Source: JAEUKA01 sp044228505
GTDB lineage: Bacteria; Myxococcota_A; Polyangia; Palsa-1104; JAEUJZ01
Length of the DNA: 64,000 nucleotides
Assembly: GCA_044228505.1 (NCBI GenBank)
Contig: JBGAUT010000008.1
Coordinates: forward strand, 1 to 64,000
Reading direction: 5' to 3'
Below, one piece after another: positions 16,351-25,778 of the stretch. The position numbers and the translations under genes were made by a program. The notes beneath the pieces were generated by a model. That model was not told where the DNA came from and did not search any database. It saw nothing but the letters and a program-made list of their open reading frames with translations. The first letter of the stretch is position 1. Each line of letters starts with the position of its first letter.

Positions 16351-17547
16351 GTGGTGGCGAGTCGGAGCGAAGACGCCCTGCCAGAAATCCTCGCCGCCCA
16401 CGACGCTTGTTCGCCTTTTTCACAGCAGAGTTCGGTTCGATTTCGGTCGATTCGAGAGTCTCTGCTGGCTTGGTTTCGGGCCGGACATCGCGATCTGCCA
16501 TGGCGAAAAGAGCGTGATCCGTACGCCATTTGGGTGTCCGAGATCATGCTGCAGCAAACCCGGACCGAGACAGTGAAGGGCTATTTTTCGCGCTTCATGG
16601 CGCGATTTCCAACGGTGTCGGCTCTGGCGGCGGCACCTCTGGATGACGTTCTGTCGCACTGGAGCGGGCTTGGCTACTACTCGCGGGCACGCAACCTTCA
16701 CAAAGCCGCGCAGCACATTCGCGATCTGCACGGTGGCGAGTTTCCACACGACCCCGAGGCAATCGCTGCTCTGCCGGGAATTGGTCCGTACACGGCCGGG
16801 GCGATTCGCTCGATTGCGCTAGGCCAAGCGGCTCCCATTCTCGACGGAAATGTCATTCGGGTGCTGAGCCGATTGTTTTTACTTGACGAGCGGCCAGATT
16901 CAGCGGGTGGTAAAAGGCGCTACTGGTCTTTGGCCGAATCGCTGCTGCCTCCGGCAACCTTCGCAGCGACTTCAAACGACCCCGGTGATCTCAACCAATC
17001 GCTCATGGAGCTGGGGGCTACGGTCTGTCTGCCGCGTCGTCCGATTTGTCTGACCTGTCCGCTCGCCAGCCAGTGTGCTGTGCGCCAAGTGGGCAATCCC
17101 GAAGACTATCCACCACCCAAAGCGCAGCGCGTCAGTCCGACCGTCCGCTTGGTCACGCTGATGCTCTGTCACGGAACCGAGGTGCTACTGGTCCGTCGCC
17201 CAGAGCTGGGGCTATGGGGTGGCCTGTGGGAACCGCCGACGCTGACACTGGAGGACGAAGAGACTGAAATGGCTGGGCTCAAGCGCCTGATCAAGCTGCG
17301 CCTTGGAGTCGATCTTTCCGTCGAAAACGCGGCGACGCTGCCACCGTTTGGGCACATTTTGACCCATCGCAACCTGCGCTTTGCGCCGTTTGTGCTGCGC
17401 GTCAGCAGCGTCCCTCGGCTTCGTCTCGACGGCTATTCGGCACACCGCTTGATCGATCCGACGCAGCCGCAAGCGCTCGGGCTAGCGGCGTGGGTGACCG
17501 CCCTGCTTGCGCGACTGCCCGAGGACATGACCCAGCCGTCACGCTAA
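16351..17547 (+). CDS. mutY: A/G-specific adenine DNA glycosylase
   Basis: Removes adenine mispaired with 8-oxoguanine. The HhH-GPD fold has EIMLQQT with the catalytic Glu, LPGIGPYTAGAI (helix-hairpin-helix) and LDGNVIRVLSR with the catalytic Asp. The 4Fe-4S cysteines are C-x6-C-x2-C-x5-C (CLPRRPICLTCPLASQC). A NUDIX-like C-terminal domain (GLWGGLWEPP) checks for 8-oxoG. GTG 16351 lies five bases after queF's stop, with the RBS AGGAG overlapping that stop; translational coupling is likely. At 398 residues it is slightly longer than E. coli MutY because of a 30-residue N-terminal extension. Confidence 0.93.
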   Translation: MVASRSEDALPEILAAHDACSPFSQQSSVRFRSIRESLLAWFRAGHRDLPWRKERDPYAIWVSEIMLQQTRTETVKGYFSRFMARFPTVSALAAAPLDDVLSHWSGLGYYSRARNLHKAAQHIRDLHGGEFPHDPEAIAALPGIGPYTAGAIRSIALGQAAPILDGNVIRVLSRLFLLDERPDSAGGKRRYWSLAESLLPPATFAATSNDPGDLNQSLMELGATVCLPRRPICLTCPLASQCAVRQVGNPEDYPPPKAQRVSPTVRLVTLMLCHGTEVLLVRRPELGLWGGLWEPPTLTLEDEETEMAGLKRLIKLRLGVDLSVENAATLPPFGHILTHRNLRFAPFVLRVSSVPRLRLDGYSAHRLIDPTQPQALGLAAWVTALLARLPEDMTQPSR

Positions 17548-17550
17548 TCC

Positions 17551-19380
17551 CTACATCCGCTCTGGCACTTCAATCCCGAGCAGCGACAGGCCATGCCGAA
17601 GGGTCTCTGCCACGATCGAAAGCAGCTTCACTCGCGACGCTCGTGCCAAAGGTTCCGCCTTGAGGACCGGAACTTCGTTGTAGAAGTTGCTGACGACGCC
17701 CGCCAGATCGAACAAGTACTCGCACAGGTGGTGAGGACGCGCCGTACGGGCCACCGTCTCGACGACCGCCGAGTAGTCAAGCAGTCGTCGCGCCAATCGT
17801 CGCTCCGCGGGCTCGACGATGGTCACCACCTCCGCCATCTTCACTCCCTCGGTGGTGGCACGACGGGCGATCGAGCGCAGTCGCGCATATGCATATTGCA
17901 TATACGGTGCGGTATTACCGTCGAGCGCCAGCGCCTTATCGAGATCAAAGTGGATATCCTGCGAGCGATCTCGGGACAGGTCGTTGTACTTGATCGCACC
18001 AATCCCGACGACCCGCGACACTTCGGCAAGCTCGGCTTGGGACAAATCGGCGTTCTTCTGCCGTGCCACCTCCGCCGCTCTCTCCGTTGCCAGATCTAGA
18101 AACTCGTCGAGCAGCGGCACATTGCCTTTGCGAGTCGATCCGGTGGTGTAATTGCCGTCTTTGTCCTTGAAGCGCATCGAGCCAAAGCTGATGTGCTCCA
18201 GCGAACAGGTGAAGCCCATCTTGCGAGCGACGAAGAACACCTGTTGGAAGTGAAGCTGCTGCGGGATACCGACGGTATAAAGGATTCGCTCAGGCTGATA
18301 ATCGCGAACTCGCTGCTCAATCGTCGCCAGGTCGGTAGTTCCGTAGAGAAACGAGCCGTCGGCTTTGCGGATGAGCAGCGGTGCCGGCGCGCCGTCGACG
18401 TTGCAGATCACTGCCCCTCGGCTTTCCTCGGCAATCCCTTTTTGCAGCAGTTCAGCGACGAGAGGTGCCAGCCGAGGGTGATAGTGGCTTTCGCCGTATA
18501 CGGTATCGAACTTCACCCCGAGACGGGCGTAGGTCTTCTCGAACTCCGCAAGCGACACCGTCACAAAGCGCTTCCACAGCGCCAGGTTCGCCGCGTCTCC
18601 CTGTTGCAACTTTGCGAGCTCGGCCCGGGCCGCAGCAAGGAGCGGTGTCACCTGCACACCGGCATCATCGTCCTCTTCATCGTCAGCGGTCTTCGCCGGA
18701 CGAGCCAGTTGAAGCGCATCTGCCTGCGCTTTTTCCTCACTGACGAATTTTTGATACAGCCGCACCAGCTCGCCGATTGGATCGCTGGCAAAGGCTTGTT
18801 CGTCGAGCCAGTTGCGATAGGCGACGATCAGCTTTCCAAACTGAGTACCCCAGTCGCCCAGGTGATTGTCAGCAACCACTCGATAACCGACGGCGGAAAA
18901 CACCCGCTTGAGCGCATCGCCAATAATCGTCGATCGGATGTGCCCAATGTGCATCGGCTTGGCGATGTTTGGGGAGGAGTAATCCACCACCACACACTTG
19001 CCGAGATGTAGCTGCTCGATGCCGTGATGAGGATCGCTCGCGAGCTGCGTCAAACAACCCGACACAAACTCATCGGTCAGGAAGACGTTGACGTAGCCGG
19101 GGCCAGCAATTTCGGCTTTGGCGACCGCCGGATGGGAAACGAGCGCCGCCAGCGCAAGCTGCGCCAAATCGCGCGGTTTCTGTCCGAGCGGCTTGGCGAG
19201 TTGCAAACAGGCGTTGATCTGGAGATCCCCAAACTCGGGCTTCGAGGCGGGCAGAAGCGGCAGCTCCGCTGGAATCGCGGCTTGGCCCGGAAACTTGTCA
19301 CTCAGCGCTTGCGCGGCCCGGCGGCCAATCTGGGCGCAGGCCGCTGAAAGTGAGGTCGGCATTGCAGTCGAGCTAGACAT
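17551..19380 (-). CDS. argS: Arginyl-tRNA synthetase
   Basis: Class I synthetase. The N-terminal Arg-S domain is followed by the HIGH motif in SSPNIAKPMHIGHIRS, the catalytic core (GDWGTQFGKLI, YGTTDLAT), and the DALR anticodon-binding domain at the C-terminus ending in VPERM. An acidic insertion TADDEEDDDAG near residue 235 is unusual and probably a surface loop. ATG 19380 is chosen over the frame's first start (19398) because the family begins close to this point; no clear RBS is seen. Its stop is three bases from the convergent mutY stop. Confidence 0.93.
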   Translation of the reverse strand: MSSSTAMPTSLSAACAQIGRRAAQALSDKFPGQAAIPAELPLLPASKPEFGDLQINACLQLAKPLGQKPRDLAQLALAALVSHPAVAKAEIAGPGYVNVFLTDEFVSGCLTQLASDPHHGIEQLHLGKCVVVDYSSPNIAKPMHIGHIRSTIIGDALKRVFSAVGYRVVADNHLGDWGTQFGKLIVAYRNWLDEQAFASDPIGELVRLYQKFVSEEKAQADALQLARPAKTADDEEDDDAGVQVTPLLAAARAELAKLQQGDAANLALWKRFVTVSLAEFEKTYARLGVKFDTVYGESHYHPRLAPLVAELLQKGIAEESRGAVICNVDGAPAPLLIRKADGSFLYGTTDLATIEQRVRDYQPERILYTVGIPQQLHFQQVFFVARKMGFTCSLEHISFGSMRFKDKDGNYTTGSTRKGNVPLLDEFLDLATERAAEVARQKNADLSQAELAEVSRVVGIGAIKYNDLSRDRSQDIHFDLDKALALDGNTAPYMQYAYARLRSIARRATTEGVKMAEVVTIVEPAERRLARRLLDYSAVVETVARTARPHHLCEYLFDLAGVVSNFYNEVPVLKAEPLARASRVKLLSIVAETLRHGLSLLGIEVPERM

Positions 19381-19452
19381 GGCGGCGAAGCCTAGCAAAT
19401 CATAACCACCGCCGAAAGGCCGGTGTCGGGATGAGCGACGACCGCCAGAGCG

Positions 19453-20604
19453 TCACACCAGCCGACGCAATCGAGCAGCGGCCTCTTGCAGCACGTCATC
19501 GGGCTTGGCGAAACAGAACCGCAGCATCGTTTCTCCGATGGGATCTTGGTAGAAGCTCGACCCGGAAATCGCAGCAATTCCCACGTCGTCGAGCAGCTTC
19601 ATCGCCGCATCTCTCGCCGTCGCACACTCGAGCTTGCGGACATCAGCGAGCACATAGTAAGCGCCCGTCGGCCAGTACGGGGTGAGCCCCGAGTCCTCGA
19701 GCGCCTGGCACAAGATGTCGCGCTTCTTTTGATACATTGCGGACAGCTCGTCGTAGTAGGGCCGTGGCGTCTCGACCAGGCCGGCCAGGGAGCCGTACTG
19801 GAGTGGCGTCGGAGCACATACGTAGAGCAGATCGTGTGCAATCGCGATCCGGCGGGCAGCCTCGGCAGTGGTGGTCAGATAGCCGATTCGCCAGCCGGTG
19901 ATCGAAAAGGTCTTCGACAGCCCGGTCAGCGTCACACAGCGCGAGCGCATCTGCGGCAGCTTCTGGAGCGGCATGTGGAGCTTCCCGTCGAAAACGATGT
20001 GCTCGTAGATCTCGTCACAGAAAGCGATCAGATCGTGGCTCTCGCAAAAATCGGCGAGTAGCTCACGCTCGCTCGCGGACAACACCTTGCCGCCAGGATT
20101 CGACGGAGTGCAGATTACGATCGCACGGGTCTTGCTCGTCACCGCTCGCTCGAGCGCTTCCCTCTGGATGTCCCACGTCGGTGGCCTCAGGGGCACCAGT
20201 ACTGGCTTAAGCCCGAGCGACAGCACCGTGTTGAGGTGGTATCCGTAATACGGCTCGAACAGGATGATTTCGTCGCCCGGCTCACACAAAGCGAGAACGC
20301 TAGCGGCGAAGCCACCGGTCGCTCCACTGGTAATCACGACCTCGGAGTTGGGATCGTAGGTGACACCGTAGAACGACTGCACCTTCTTTGCGACGGCCTG
20401 CCGAAGCTCGGCGATGCCCATCGGGTGCGCATACGTTGCGAGCTGGTCCTCGATCGCTCGAATCGCCCCACGAGCAACCGGAGGTGGCGTCGGTAAGTCA
20501 CAGACGCCTTGGCCCAGGTTGATGCCACCCTTGGCCTGACACGCGATCGTCATCGCTCGGATATCGGAAATTGCCAGCGAAGCAAGTCGAGAACCTATCC
20601 GCAT
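19453..20604 (-). CDS. Class I/II PLP-dependent aminotransferase
   Basis: Fold type I aminotransferase of 383 residues. The substrate region INLGQGVCDLPTP, the PLP-phosphate Gly region (TSGATGGFAA), the Asn/Asp of PSNPGG and CDEIYEH, and the Schiff-base Lys in GLSKTFSITGWRIGY are all present. The arginine in MLRFCFAK near the end binds the substrate carboxylate. The overall pattern resembles the aspartate/kynurenine/methionine aminotransferase group. The amino donor cannot be settled from sequence. It shares a strand with the metallophosphoesterase upstream (12-base gap), so the two are probably co-transcribed; argS lies downstream after 72 bases. Confidence 0.88.
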   Translation of the reverse strand: MRIGSRLASLAISDIRAMTIACQAKGGINLGQGVCDLPTPPPVARGAIRAIEDQLATYAHPMGIAELRQAVAKKVQSFYGVTYDPNSEVVITSGATGGFAASVLALCEPGDEIILFEPYYGYHLNTVLSLGLKPVLVPLRPPTWDIQREALERAVTSKTRAIVICTPSNPGGKVLSASERELLADFCESHDLIAFCDEIYEHIVFDGKLHMPLQKLPQMRSRCVTLTGLSKTFSITGWRIGYLTTTAEAARRIAIAHDLLYVCAPTPLQYGSLAGLVETPRPYYDELSAMYQKKRDILCQALEDSGLTPYWPTGAYYVLADVRKLECATARDAAMKLLDDVGIAAISGSSFYQDPIGETMLRFCFAKPDDVLQEAAARLRRLV

Positions 20605-20616
20605 CAGTGCAGTGTA

Positions 20617-21987
20617 TCACGGCGATCGACGACGACCATACCGCCACGCAGCGACGATTACTGCGCCAAACAAAAGCGCCACCCCCAGCTGTAACCCGTG
20701 GTGCCGAATGACGTAGCGAAGATAGCCACGATGAAAACGACGCGGCGGCCCTTGATTGGCAGCATCAAGCCGAAGCGCCCCGACGGTATTCCGCACAATC
20801 GGTAACGTCACTCGATCAAAAGGCAGACCTTGCGGAGCCTGGGCTCGAATGCTGACCGCGACGCGGCCCTCAAGCGGTCGCAGTTCGATCATGACGTAAT
20901 GATGGGCCGATTCGTAACGCTGCAGCGCGGGTTCGTCGGGTTCGCCACAGGGCGACTGATCGTAGAGCTTGGCCCCGCCGCCACCCGACACAAAGTAGGG
21001 TACGCCGTTTCTCTCGAGTCGTTCGTAGGCGTGGTCGTGTCCGGCCAACACTGCGTCGACGTGATGTCGCTCAAACAGCGACATCCAGTCATGCATGCTG
21101 CTAGAGGTGCCGCAGTGCAGACCCATCGATAGCGGCGGCTGATGCAGCACTACGAGCTTGGCCCGTACCGACGGATCGCTTTCGGATTTCTTGAGCTCCA
21201 TTGCCAGAAAGCGGGTCTGCTCCGGTGAGCCCGGTCGGTTTCCATCGAGGAAAATCAGTTGCACAAAGCCGTAGCGCGCCGCGTAGAAACGACTCGCGGC
21301 CTGGGGAAGCAGCTTGCGAAAGAAGCTCGCGTCGGAATCACCGATCAACTCATGGTTGCCAAGGGCGGGTAAGTAAAGGAGTTGCGACCACAGCGGACCA
21401 TGGGTCGTGGAAAGCTCACGCCAGTCATCCTCGCTCCCGCCTTCGCCCACCAAATCGCCGGTACCAATGACCAAGTCGGGCGACTCGGACAGCACAGCCT
21501 GGATGATCGAGCGCGAGCTTACCGAATCGTTGTTCGGACTGGCCTGCTCATCGCCAAATACCGCCAGGAGCACGGGCCGAGAGTCTCCGATCGGCGGGGC
21601 CGTGCTGACTTCCCCGCCGAGAGAGGTCAATCCGTCGACGAAGAGCTGATAGCGATAGCGACGGGCTGGCTGAAGCCCGTCGACCCGCAGCGTGTGCCAG
21701 ACCGCAGCCGGGCTCACCACCGAGCGCAGCGCAGCAGCAGATTCCGAGCGACGATCCGTAACATCGTCGACCCGCAGCGTCGCCGCCCGTGCTTTTCCAT
21801 CAACTACTCCGACGTGGACTGAAAATGAATGCGGCGACAACTCGCTAATCAACGGTCCCCACAGCTCGACTTTGGCTGATACCTCGGGATGATCGGGATC
21901 GCCATGCGCCACAGCCCGCTCAGTGGTCATTGCCACGACGGCAACCAGTAGCGCCTTGGCCCAAAAGGTAACTCCTCCACTGCTCAT
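20617..21987 (-). CDS. Purple acid phosphatase-like metallophosphoesterase with C-terminal membrane anchor
   Basis: A signal peptide (ALLVAVVAMTTERAVAHG) follows ATG 21987. Residues 40-140 form a fibronectin-like domain as in purple acid phosphatases. The metallophosphoesterase motifs are GDEQ, GTGDLVGEG, GNHELIG, HQPP and GHDHAYER. Near the C-terminus, LQLGVALLFGAVIVAAWRYG is a transmembrane helix followed by RRRSP, so the catalytic part faces the periplasm and is anchored by a single tail. That hydrophobic-then-Arg end also resembles C-terminal sorting signals. The substrate is unknown. It diverges from murC with start codons 55 bases apart. Confidence 0.85.
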   Translation of the reverse strand: MSSGGVTFWAKALLVAVVAMTTERAVAHGDPDHPEVSAKVELWGPLISELSPHSFSVHVGVVDGKARAATLRVDDVTDRRSESAAALRSVVSPAAVWHTLRVDGLQPARRYRYQLFVDGLTSLGGEVSTAPPIGDSRPVLLAVFGDEQASPNNDSVSSRSIIQAVLSESPDLVIGTGDLVGEGGSEDDWRELSTTHGPLWSQLLYLPALGNHELIGDSDASFFRKLLPQAASRFYAARYGFVQLIFLDGNRPGSPEQTRFLAMELKKSESDPSVRAKLVVLHQPPLSMGLHCGTSSSMHDWMSLFERHHVDAVLAGHDHAYERLERNGVPYFVSGGGGAKLYDQSPCGEPDEPALQRYESAHHYVMIELRPLEGRVAVSIRAQAPQGLPFDRVTLPIVRNTVGALRLDAANQGPPRRFHRGYLRYVIRHHGLQLGVALLFGAVIVAAWRYGRRRSP

Positions 21988-22042
21988 CCCGAGCACTGTA
22001 GCGCGCTTTGTACAGTGGCCGATTGTGGTAGGTTTTCCCACC

Positions 22043-23458
22043 ATGACGCTGTTTACCCGCAGGCGGCCTTCAACCCGCGCTCACTTCGTCGGTGTTGGCG
22101 GCATTGGCATGTCCGGAATCGCAGAGATCCTCCTCGGCCTGGGCTGTCGAGTCTCTGGCAGCGATCGCAAGCTGTCCGACGTGACCGAACGATTGAGTAG
22201 CCTTGGGGCAGAGATTCGTGAAGGGCACACCGACCGCAATTTGGATCTTCTCGACGGAGAGCTAGATGTGGTGGTCATCTCTAGCGCTGTCCAGGCGAAC
22301 AATCCCGAAGTGGTAACGGCTCGCGCCCGAGGCATCCCTGTGATTCGTCGCGCCGAGATGCTGGCCGAGTTGATGCGGCTACGCTATGGCATCGCCATCG
22401 CCGGCTCTCACGGGAAGACCACTACTTCGTCGCTGATTGCCACGGTGCTACATTACGCAGGACTCGACCCAACGGCAGTGATTGGCGGCAAACTGCCCGC
22501 GCTCGGTAGCAATGCTCGACTGGGTCGCTCCGAGTATCTGGTAGCCGAGGCAGACGAGTCGGACGGCTCATTTTTGCACCTAATGCCGACGGTGGCGGTT
22601 GTCACCAACATTGATCCTGAACACTTGGACCACTACGGGGACTTCGACCGATTGCTGGCCGCATTCCGCGACTTCATCGACAAGGTGCCGTTCTACGGAC
22701 GTGCCGTGCTGTGCCAAGACCATCCGACGGTGCGAGCGATGATTCCGGCGGTCAGTCGGAAAGTCATTACCTACGGACTGACGCTGGGAGCCAGTTACCG
22801 AGCCGAAGATCTGCTGTTTTCTGGGCTCAGCAGCCGTTTCGTGGCACTCCGCCATGGCGAACGCCTCGGCCCTGTCGAGCTTCCGATGCCCGGTGCCCAC
22901 AATGTGCAAAATGCGTTGGCGGCGCTGGCCGTATCAGACTTTTTGGGCATCCCGTTTGTGACCTTCCAAGAGGCGCTGCGCAGCTTCGGCGGCGTAGGTC
23001 GACGCTTCACCGTGCGCGGCCGGGTCATCCGTGACGGAGATGAAATCATGGTTGTCGATGACTACGGCCACCACCCCGCCGAAGTCCGTGCCACCCTCGC
23101 AGGTGCCCGCACCGGCTTTCCGGGTCGACGCCTCATCGTGGCATTTCAGCCTCATCGCTACACCCGCACTCGGGATCTCCTCGATGAGTTTTCGCGAGCT
23201 TTCGACGCTGCTGACAACGTGATCATCACCGATATCTACCCGGCCGGAGAAACGCCGATTCCCCACGTGAGCAGTGCTGTTCTCGTCGAACGCATTCGAG
23301 CCCATGGGCACCACGCGGTCCGGCACGTCGCAGATCGCACCAAGCTGGCCAGTGAGCTATGTAACCTTGTGCTTCCTGGAGATATCGTGATCACCCTCGG
23401 AGCAGGCGATATTTCTCAGACGGGACCAGAGCTACTCTCACTGCTTGCGACTCACTGA
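22043..23458 (+). CDS. murC: UDP-N-acetylmuramate--L-alanine ligase
   Basis: Adds L-Ala to UDP-MurNAc, the first step of the peptidoglycan stem peptide. The N-terminal Rossmann motif GVGGIGMSGIAEILLGLG, the ATP-binding GSHGKTTTSSLIATVL, the Mg/substrate regions (EADESDGSFL, HNVQNALAA) and DDYGHHPAEVRATL are clear. ATG 22043 begins at MTLFTRRRP, where the family starts; the frame is open upstream but that part is unlike MurC. No other mur or fts gene is adjacent, so it has left the usual dcw cluster. rsmI follows 45 bases later. Confidence 0.94.
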   Translation: MTLFTRRRPSTRAHFVGVGGIGMSGIAEILLGLGCRVSGSDRKLSDVTERLSSLGAEIREGHTDRNLDLLDGELDVVVISSAVQANNPEVVTARARGIPVIRRAEMLAELMRLRYGIAIAGSHGKTTTSSLIATVLHYAGLDPTAVIGGKLPALGSNARLGRSEYLVAEADESDGSFLHLMPTVAVVTNIDPEHLDHYGDFDRLLAAFRDFIDKVPFYGRAVLCQDHPTVRAMIPAVSRKVITYGLTLGASYRAEDLLFSGLSSRFVALRHGERLGPVELPMPGAHNVQNALAALAVSDFLGIPFVTFQEALRSFGGVGRRFTVRGRVIRDGDEIMVVDDYGHHPAEVRATLAGARTGFPGRRLIVAFQPHRYTRTRDLLDEFSRAFDAADNVIITDIYPAGETPIPHVSSAVLVERIRAHGHHAVRHVADRTKLASELCNLVLPGDIVITLGAGDISQTGPELLSLLATH

Positions 23459-23503
23459 CGCAAACGGCCTTTTTCCCCATCACTTCGAAAGTTACGCACT
23501 CGG

Positions 23504-24415
23504 ATGAGCGAATCCAGACCAGGCAAGCTGTTTGTCGTCGGAACACCGATTGGCAACATGGACGACATCACCATCCGAGCGCTGCGCGTGCTCTCTTCCG
23601 TCGAGGTCATTGCGGCAGAAGATACGCGGGCGGCACAACACCTACTGACTCACCACCAGGTGAGAGCGGGTCAGCCACCAGCCAAGATCGTCAGTTTTTT
23701 CGCAGGCAACGAGTCGCAACGCACGGACGAGGTCATCGCGATGCTACTGGCGGGCAAGACGGTAGCGCTGATTTCCGAGGCAGGGATGCCTGGTGTCTCG
23801 GATCCAGGTCAGCGTCTCGTCTCAGCGGCACATCAGCACCACATTCGTGTCGAGGTCATCCCAGGCCCCAGTGCAGCGCTACACGCCTTGGTGGCCTCGG
23901 GCCTGCCAAGTGACCGATTTCTATTCGTCGGTTTTCCGCCCCGTAGTGAAGGCGAACGCCTGCGGTTGTTTGGCTCGCTACGACACGAACCGGGCACGCT
24001 CATTTTTTACGAATCGCCGGAGCGGGTGGCACGGACGGTGGCTGACCTTGCGCAAGCACTCGGCGATGATCGAAACGCCGTGGTGGCTCGCGAGCTGACC
24101 AAGCTGTTTGAGGAACATCGACGAGGAACGCTCGCAATGCTCGCCAAAAATCTGGTCGAGCAGCCGCCGCGTGGAGAAATCACACTCCTTGTCTCTGGCT
24201 CGGGCAGCACCGAAGTTCCCCTGTCCGCTGATTCACTGGACGTCGAACAGGAAATCCGCCGTCGGGTCGCCAAGGGAGAGAGCGCCAAAGACATTGCCAC
24301 CGCGCTCACGGTTCTGACGGGACAGCCACGCCGCAAGCTGTATCAGCTCGCGCTCCACATCAAAGACAGCAGCGATGCGGCTACGTCTCAGGATGCTGGT
24401 GTTCCGGGAGGCTGA
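23504..24415 (+). CDS. rsmI: 16S rRNA (cytidine-1402 2'-O) methyltransferase
   Basis: SAM-dependent tetrapyrrole-methylase-fold enzyme that 2'-O-methylates C1402 in the ribosomal P site. Family motifs are VVGTPIGNMDDITIRAL at the N-terminus, AEDTRAA, SEAGMPGVSDPG, VIPGPSAALHALVASGLPSDRFLFVGF and LIFYESPER. Length 303 is normal. The C-terminal 60 residues have the usual helical tail (RRRVAKGESAKDIATALTV). Its last 35 bases overlap the convergent PilZ gene. Confidence 0.93.
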   Translation: MSESRPGKLFVVGTPIGNMDDITIRALRVLSSVEVIAAEDTRAAQHLLTHHQVRAGQPPAKIVSFFAGNESQRTDEVIAMLLAGKTVALISEAGMPGVSDPGQRLVSAAHQHHIRVEVIPGPSAALHALVASGLPSDRFLFVGFPPRSEGERLRLFGSLRHEPGTLIFYESPERVARTVADLAQALGDDRNAVVARELTKLFEEHRRGTLAMLAKNLVEQPPRGEITLLVSGSGSTEVPLSADSLDVEQEIRRRVAKGESAKDIATALTVLTGQPRRKLYQLALHIKDSSDAATSQDAGVPGG

Positions 24416-24821
24416 GAAAACGTGTCAGCTGCTCCTCTTGCTCGGCGGACAGCGACGAAAACGACACACCAGTCATTCGATAGTCGCGGTTGCGGCCCTG
24501 GGCCTCGTCGAACGCGACCGTGCATGGCAGCTCGAGCAGCGCCGCGCCCCCCGGTAGCTCGAACGAAATCAGCAGCTCTGTACCAATCGACAAAAGCTCT
24601 TCACTCGGCTCGCAGCGTCGCCAGATGCGCATCCCACCAAGACCAACATCCGACGACTGAGCCAGCGCCACGCCAAACAGTGGCTCGCGGCTTAGAATCT
24701 GCTGACGTACCGCGACGCGTAACGGCAAGCGCGAGTGGCTGCGACGGTCTAGCCGAACACGCCGACGCTCACCAGCAGTTGGCAGCGAGACGGATGCATC
24801 GGGGAAGCTCAGCGGTTCCAT
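24381..24821 (-). CDS. PilZ-domain protein, probable c-di-GMP receptor
   Basis: RRSHSR near residue 27 is the RxxxR c-di-GMP motif, and DVGLGGMRI matches the D/NxSxGG motif of PilZ. Beta-strand-like segments follow (GTELLISFELPGG, TGVSFSSLS), with a C-terminal helix. ATG 24821 is preferred to a TTG at 24848; neither has a good RBS. PilZ proteins sense cyclic di-GMP and act on motility or surface behaviour; the partner here is unknown. The second motif has Gly-Leu where the consensus has Ser-x, so binding should not be assumed. It overlaps rsmI tail to tail. Confidence 0.75.
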   Translation of the reverse strand: MEPLSFPDASVSLPTAGERRRVRLDRRSHSRLPLRVAVRQQILSREPLFGVALAQSSDVGLGGMRIWRRCEPSEELLSIGTELLISFELPGGAALLELPCTVAFDEAQGRNRDYRMTGVSFSSLSAEQEEQLTRFLSLPEHQHPET

Positions 24822-24879
24822 GTGGGCAATGTAGGATGATGGAACCAAAAAGCAAGCATCTCGCGGTCAGAGCGGATTG

Positions 24880-24963
24880 TGCCCGAGGCGGGAATCGAAC
24901 CCACACGCCAGTTACGGCTAAGGATTTTAAGTCCTCTGCGTTTACCAGTTTCGCCACTCGGGC
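24880..24963 (-). tRNA. tRNA-Leu (anticodon UAA)
   Basis: Read on the minus strand, GCCCGAG (24963-24957) pairs with CTCGGGC (24887-24881). The D arm follows, then the anticodon loop CTTAAAA with anticodon TAA, a long variable arm typical of class II tRNA, and GTGGG-TTCGATT-CCCGC as T arm. The discriminator is A at 24880. CCA is not encoded (the next bases read CA then A). Confidence 0.95.
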
Positions 24964-25118
24964 CGAGGAGCACGCGATGTACAGCGGCAAATAGATAACA
25001 AATTTTTGGACTCTTTCGCGTACCGTTTAGTGTGATGGGCACGTAGGCAACTGCTGAGCGTCGACAACTTCACCCAAGAAAACGCCTCGCAGTCGGCCAA
25101 GCACAGAGAACAACCAGA

Positions 25119-25778
25119 ATGACGATGGGTCTTGAAATCGCGGCAGTTTGTTTTGATCTTGATGGCACGCTCGTCGACAGTGAAGGAGAAGCTGCCGACT
25201 CCTTGGAGCTGGCCCTGCGACCGCTTGGGCGGCCCCTGTCGGCCAGAGAGCGCGATTTTGTCGTTGGTCACGGCTTTGGCGAAATCTACAGTTTCATCAA
25301 AGCGGGAGGCGGCTTGCCGTGGTCGGCCGCAGAATTTGAAGAGGCAGTCTTTCAAGCTCGCTTGACGCTGTTTGCCCGTAACGGTGCCAGCGAACTGCCC
25401 GGTGCGCGTGAGGTCGTCCGTCGAATCGCTGCCCGCTGGCCGGTTGCGCTAGTGACCGGATCGACGCGCTCCGAGGCAAATCTGATGATTGATGCACTGG
25501 GGCTCACCGACTGCTTCAAGCTGACGCTGTGCGCCGGGGAATATCCGCAAGGCAAGCCGTCTCCAATCCCCTACAAACAGGCTGCCGACACGCTCGGCGT
25601 TCGCCCAGAACACTGCGTCGCCGTCGAAGATTCAACGGCCGGGATCAGCTCCGCACGAAACGCTGGAATGCACTGCATCGGCGTCCGCGAAGGCAACCGC
25701 TACGGTCAAGATCAGTCGCAGGCCCACCAAATCGTCGACACCTTGTTCGATGTCGAAGCCTTGCTACTTTCGCGCTAG
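25119..25778 (+). CDS. HAD-superfamily phosphatase, beta-phosphoglucomutase-like
   Basis: All four HAD motifs are visible. Motif I is FDLDGTLVDSEG with both aspartates, motif II is VTGSTRSE, motif III is the Lys of GKPSPIPYKQA, and motif IV is AVEDSTAGISSA. A helical cap follows motif I, as in subfamily IA (beta-phosphoglucomutase and phosphoglycolate phosphatase groups). The substrate is not determined. The last 15 bases overlap the convergent amylase gene, which may hint at sugar metabolism, but convergent orientation makes that weak. Confidence 0.85.
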   Translation: MTMGLEIAAVCFDLDGTLVDSEGEAADSLELALRPLGRPLSARERDFVVGHGFGEIYSFIKAGGGLPWSAAEFEEAVFQARLTLFARNGASELPGAREVVRRIAARWPVALVTGSTRSEANLMIDALGLTDCFKLTLCAGEYPQGKPSPIPYKQAADTLGVRPEHCVAVEDSTAGISSARNAGMHCIGVREGNRYGQDQSQAHQIVDTLFDVEALLLSR

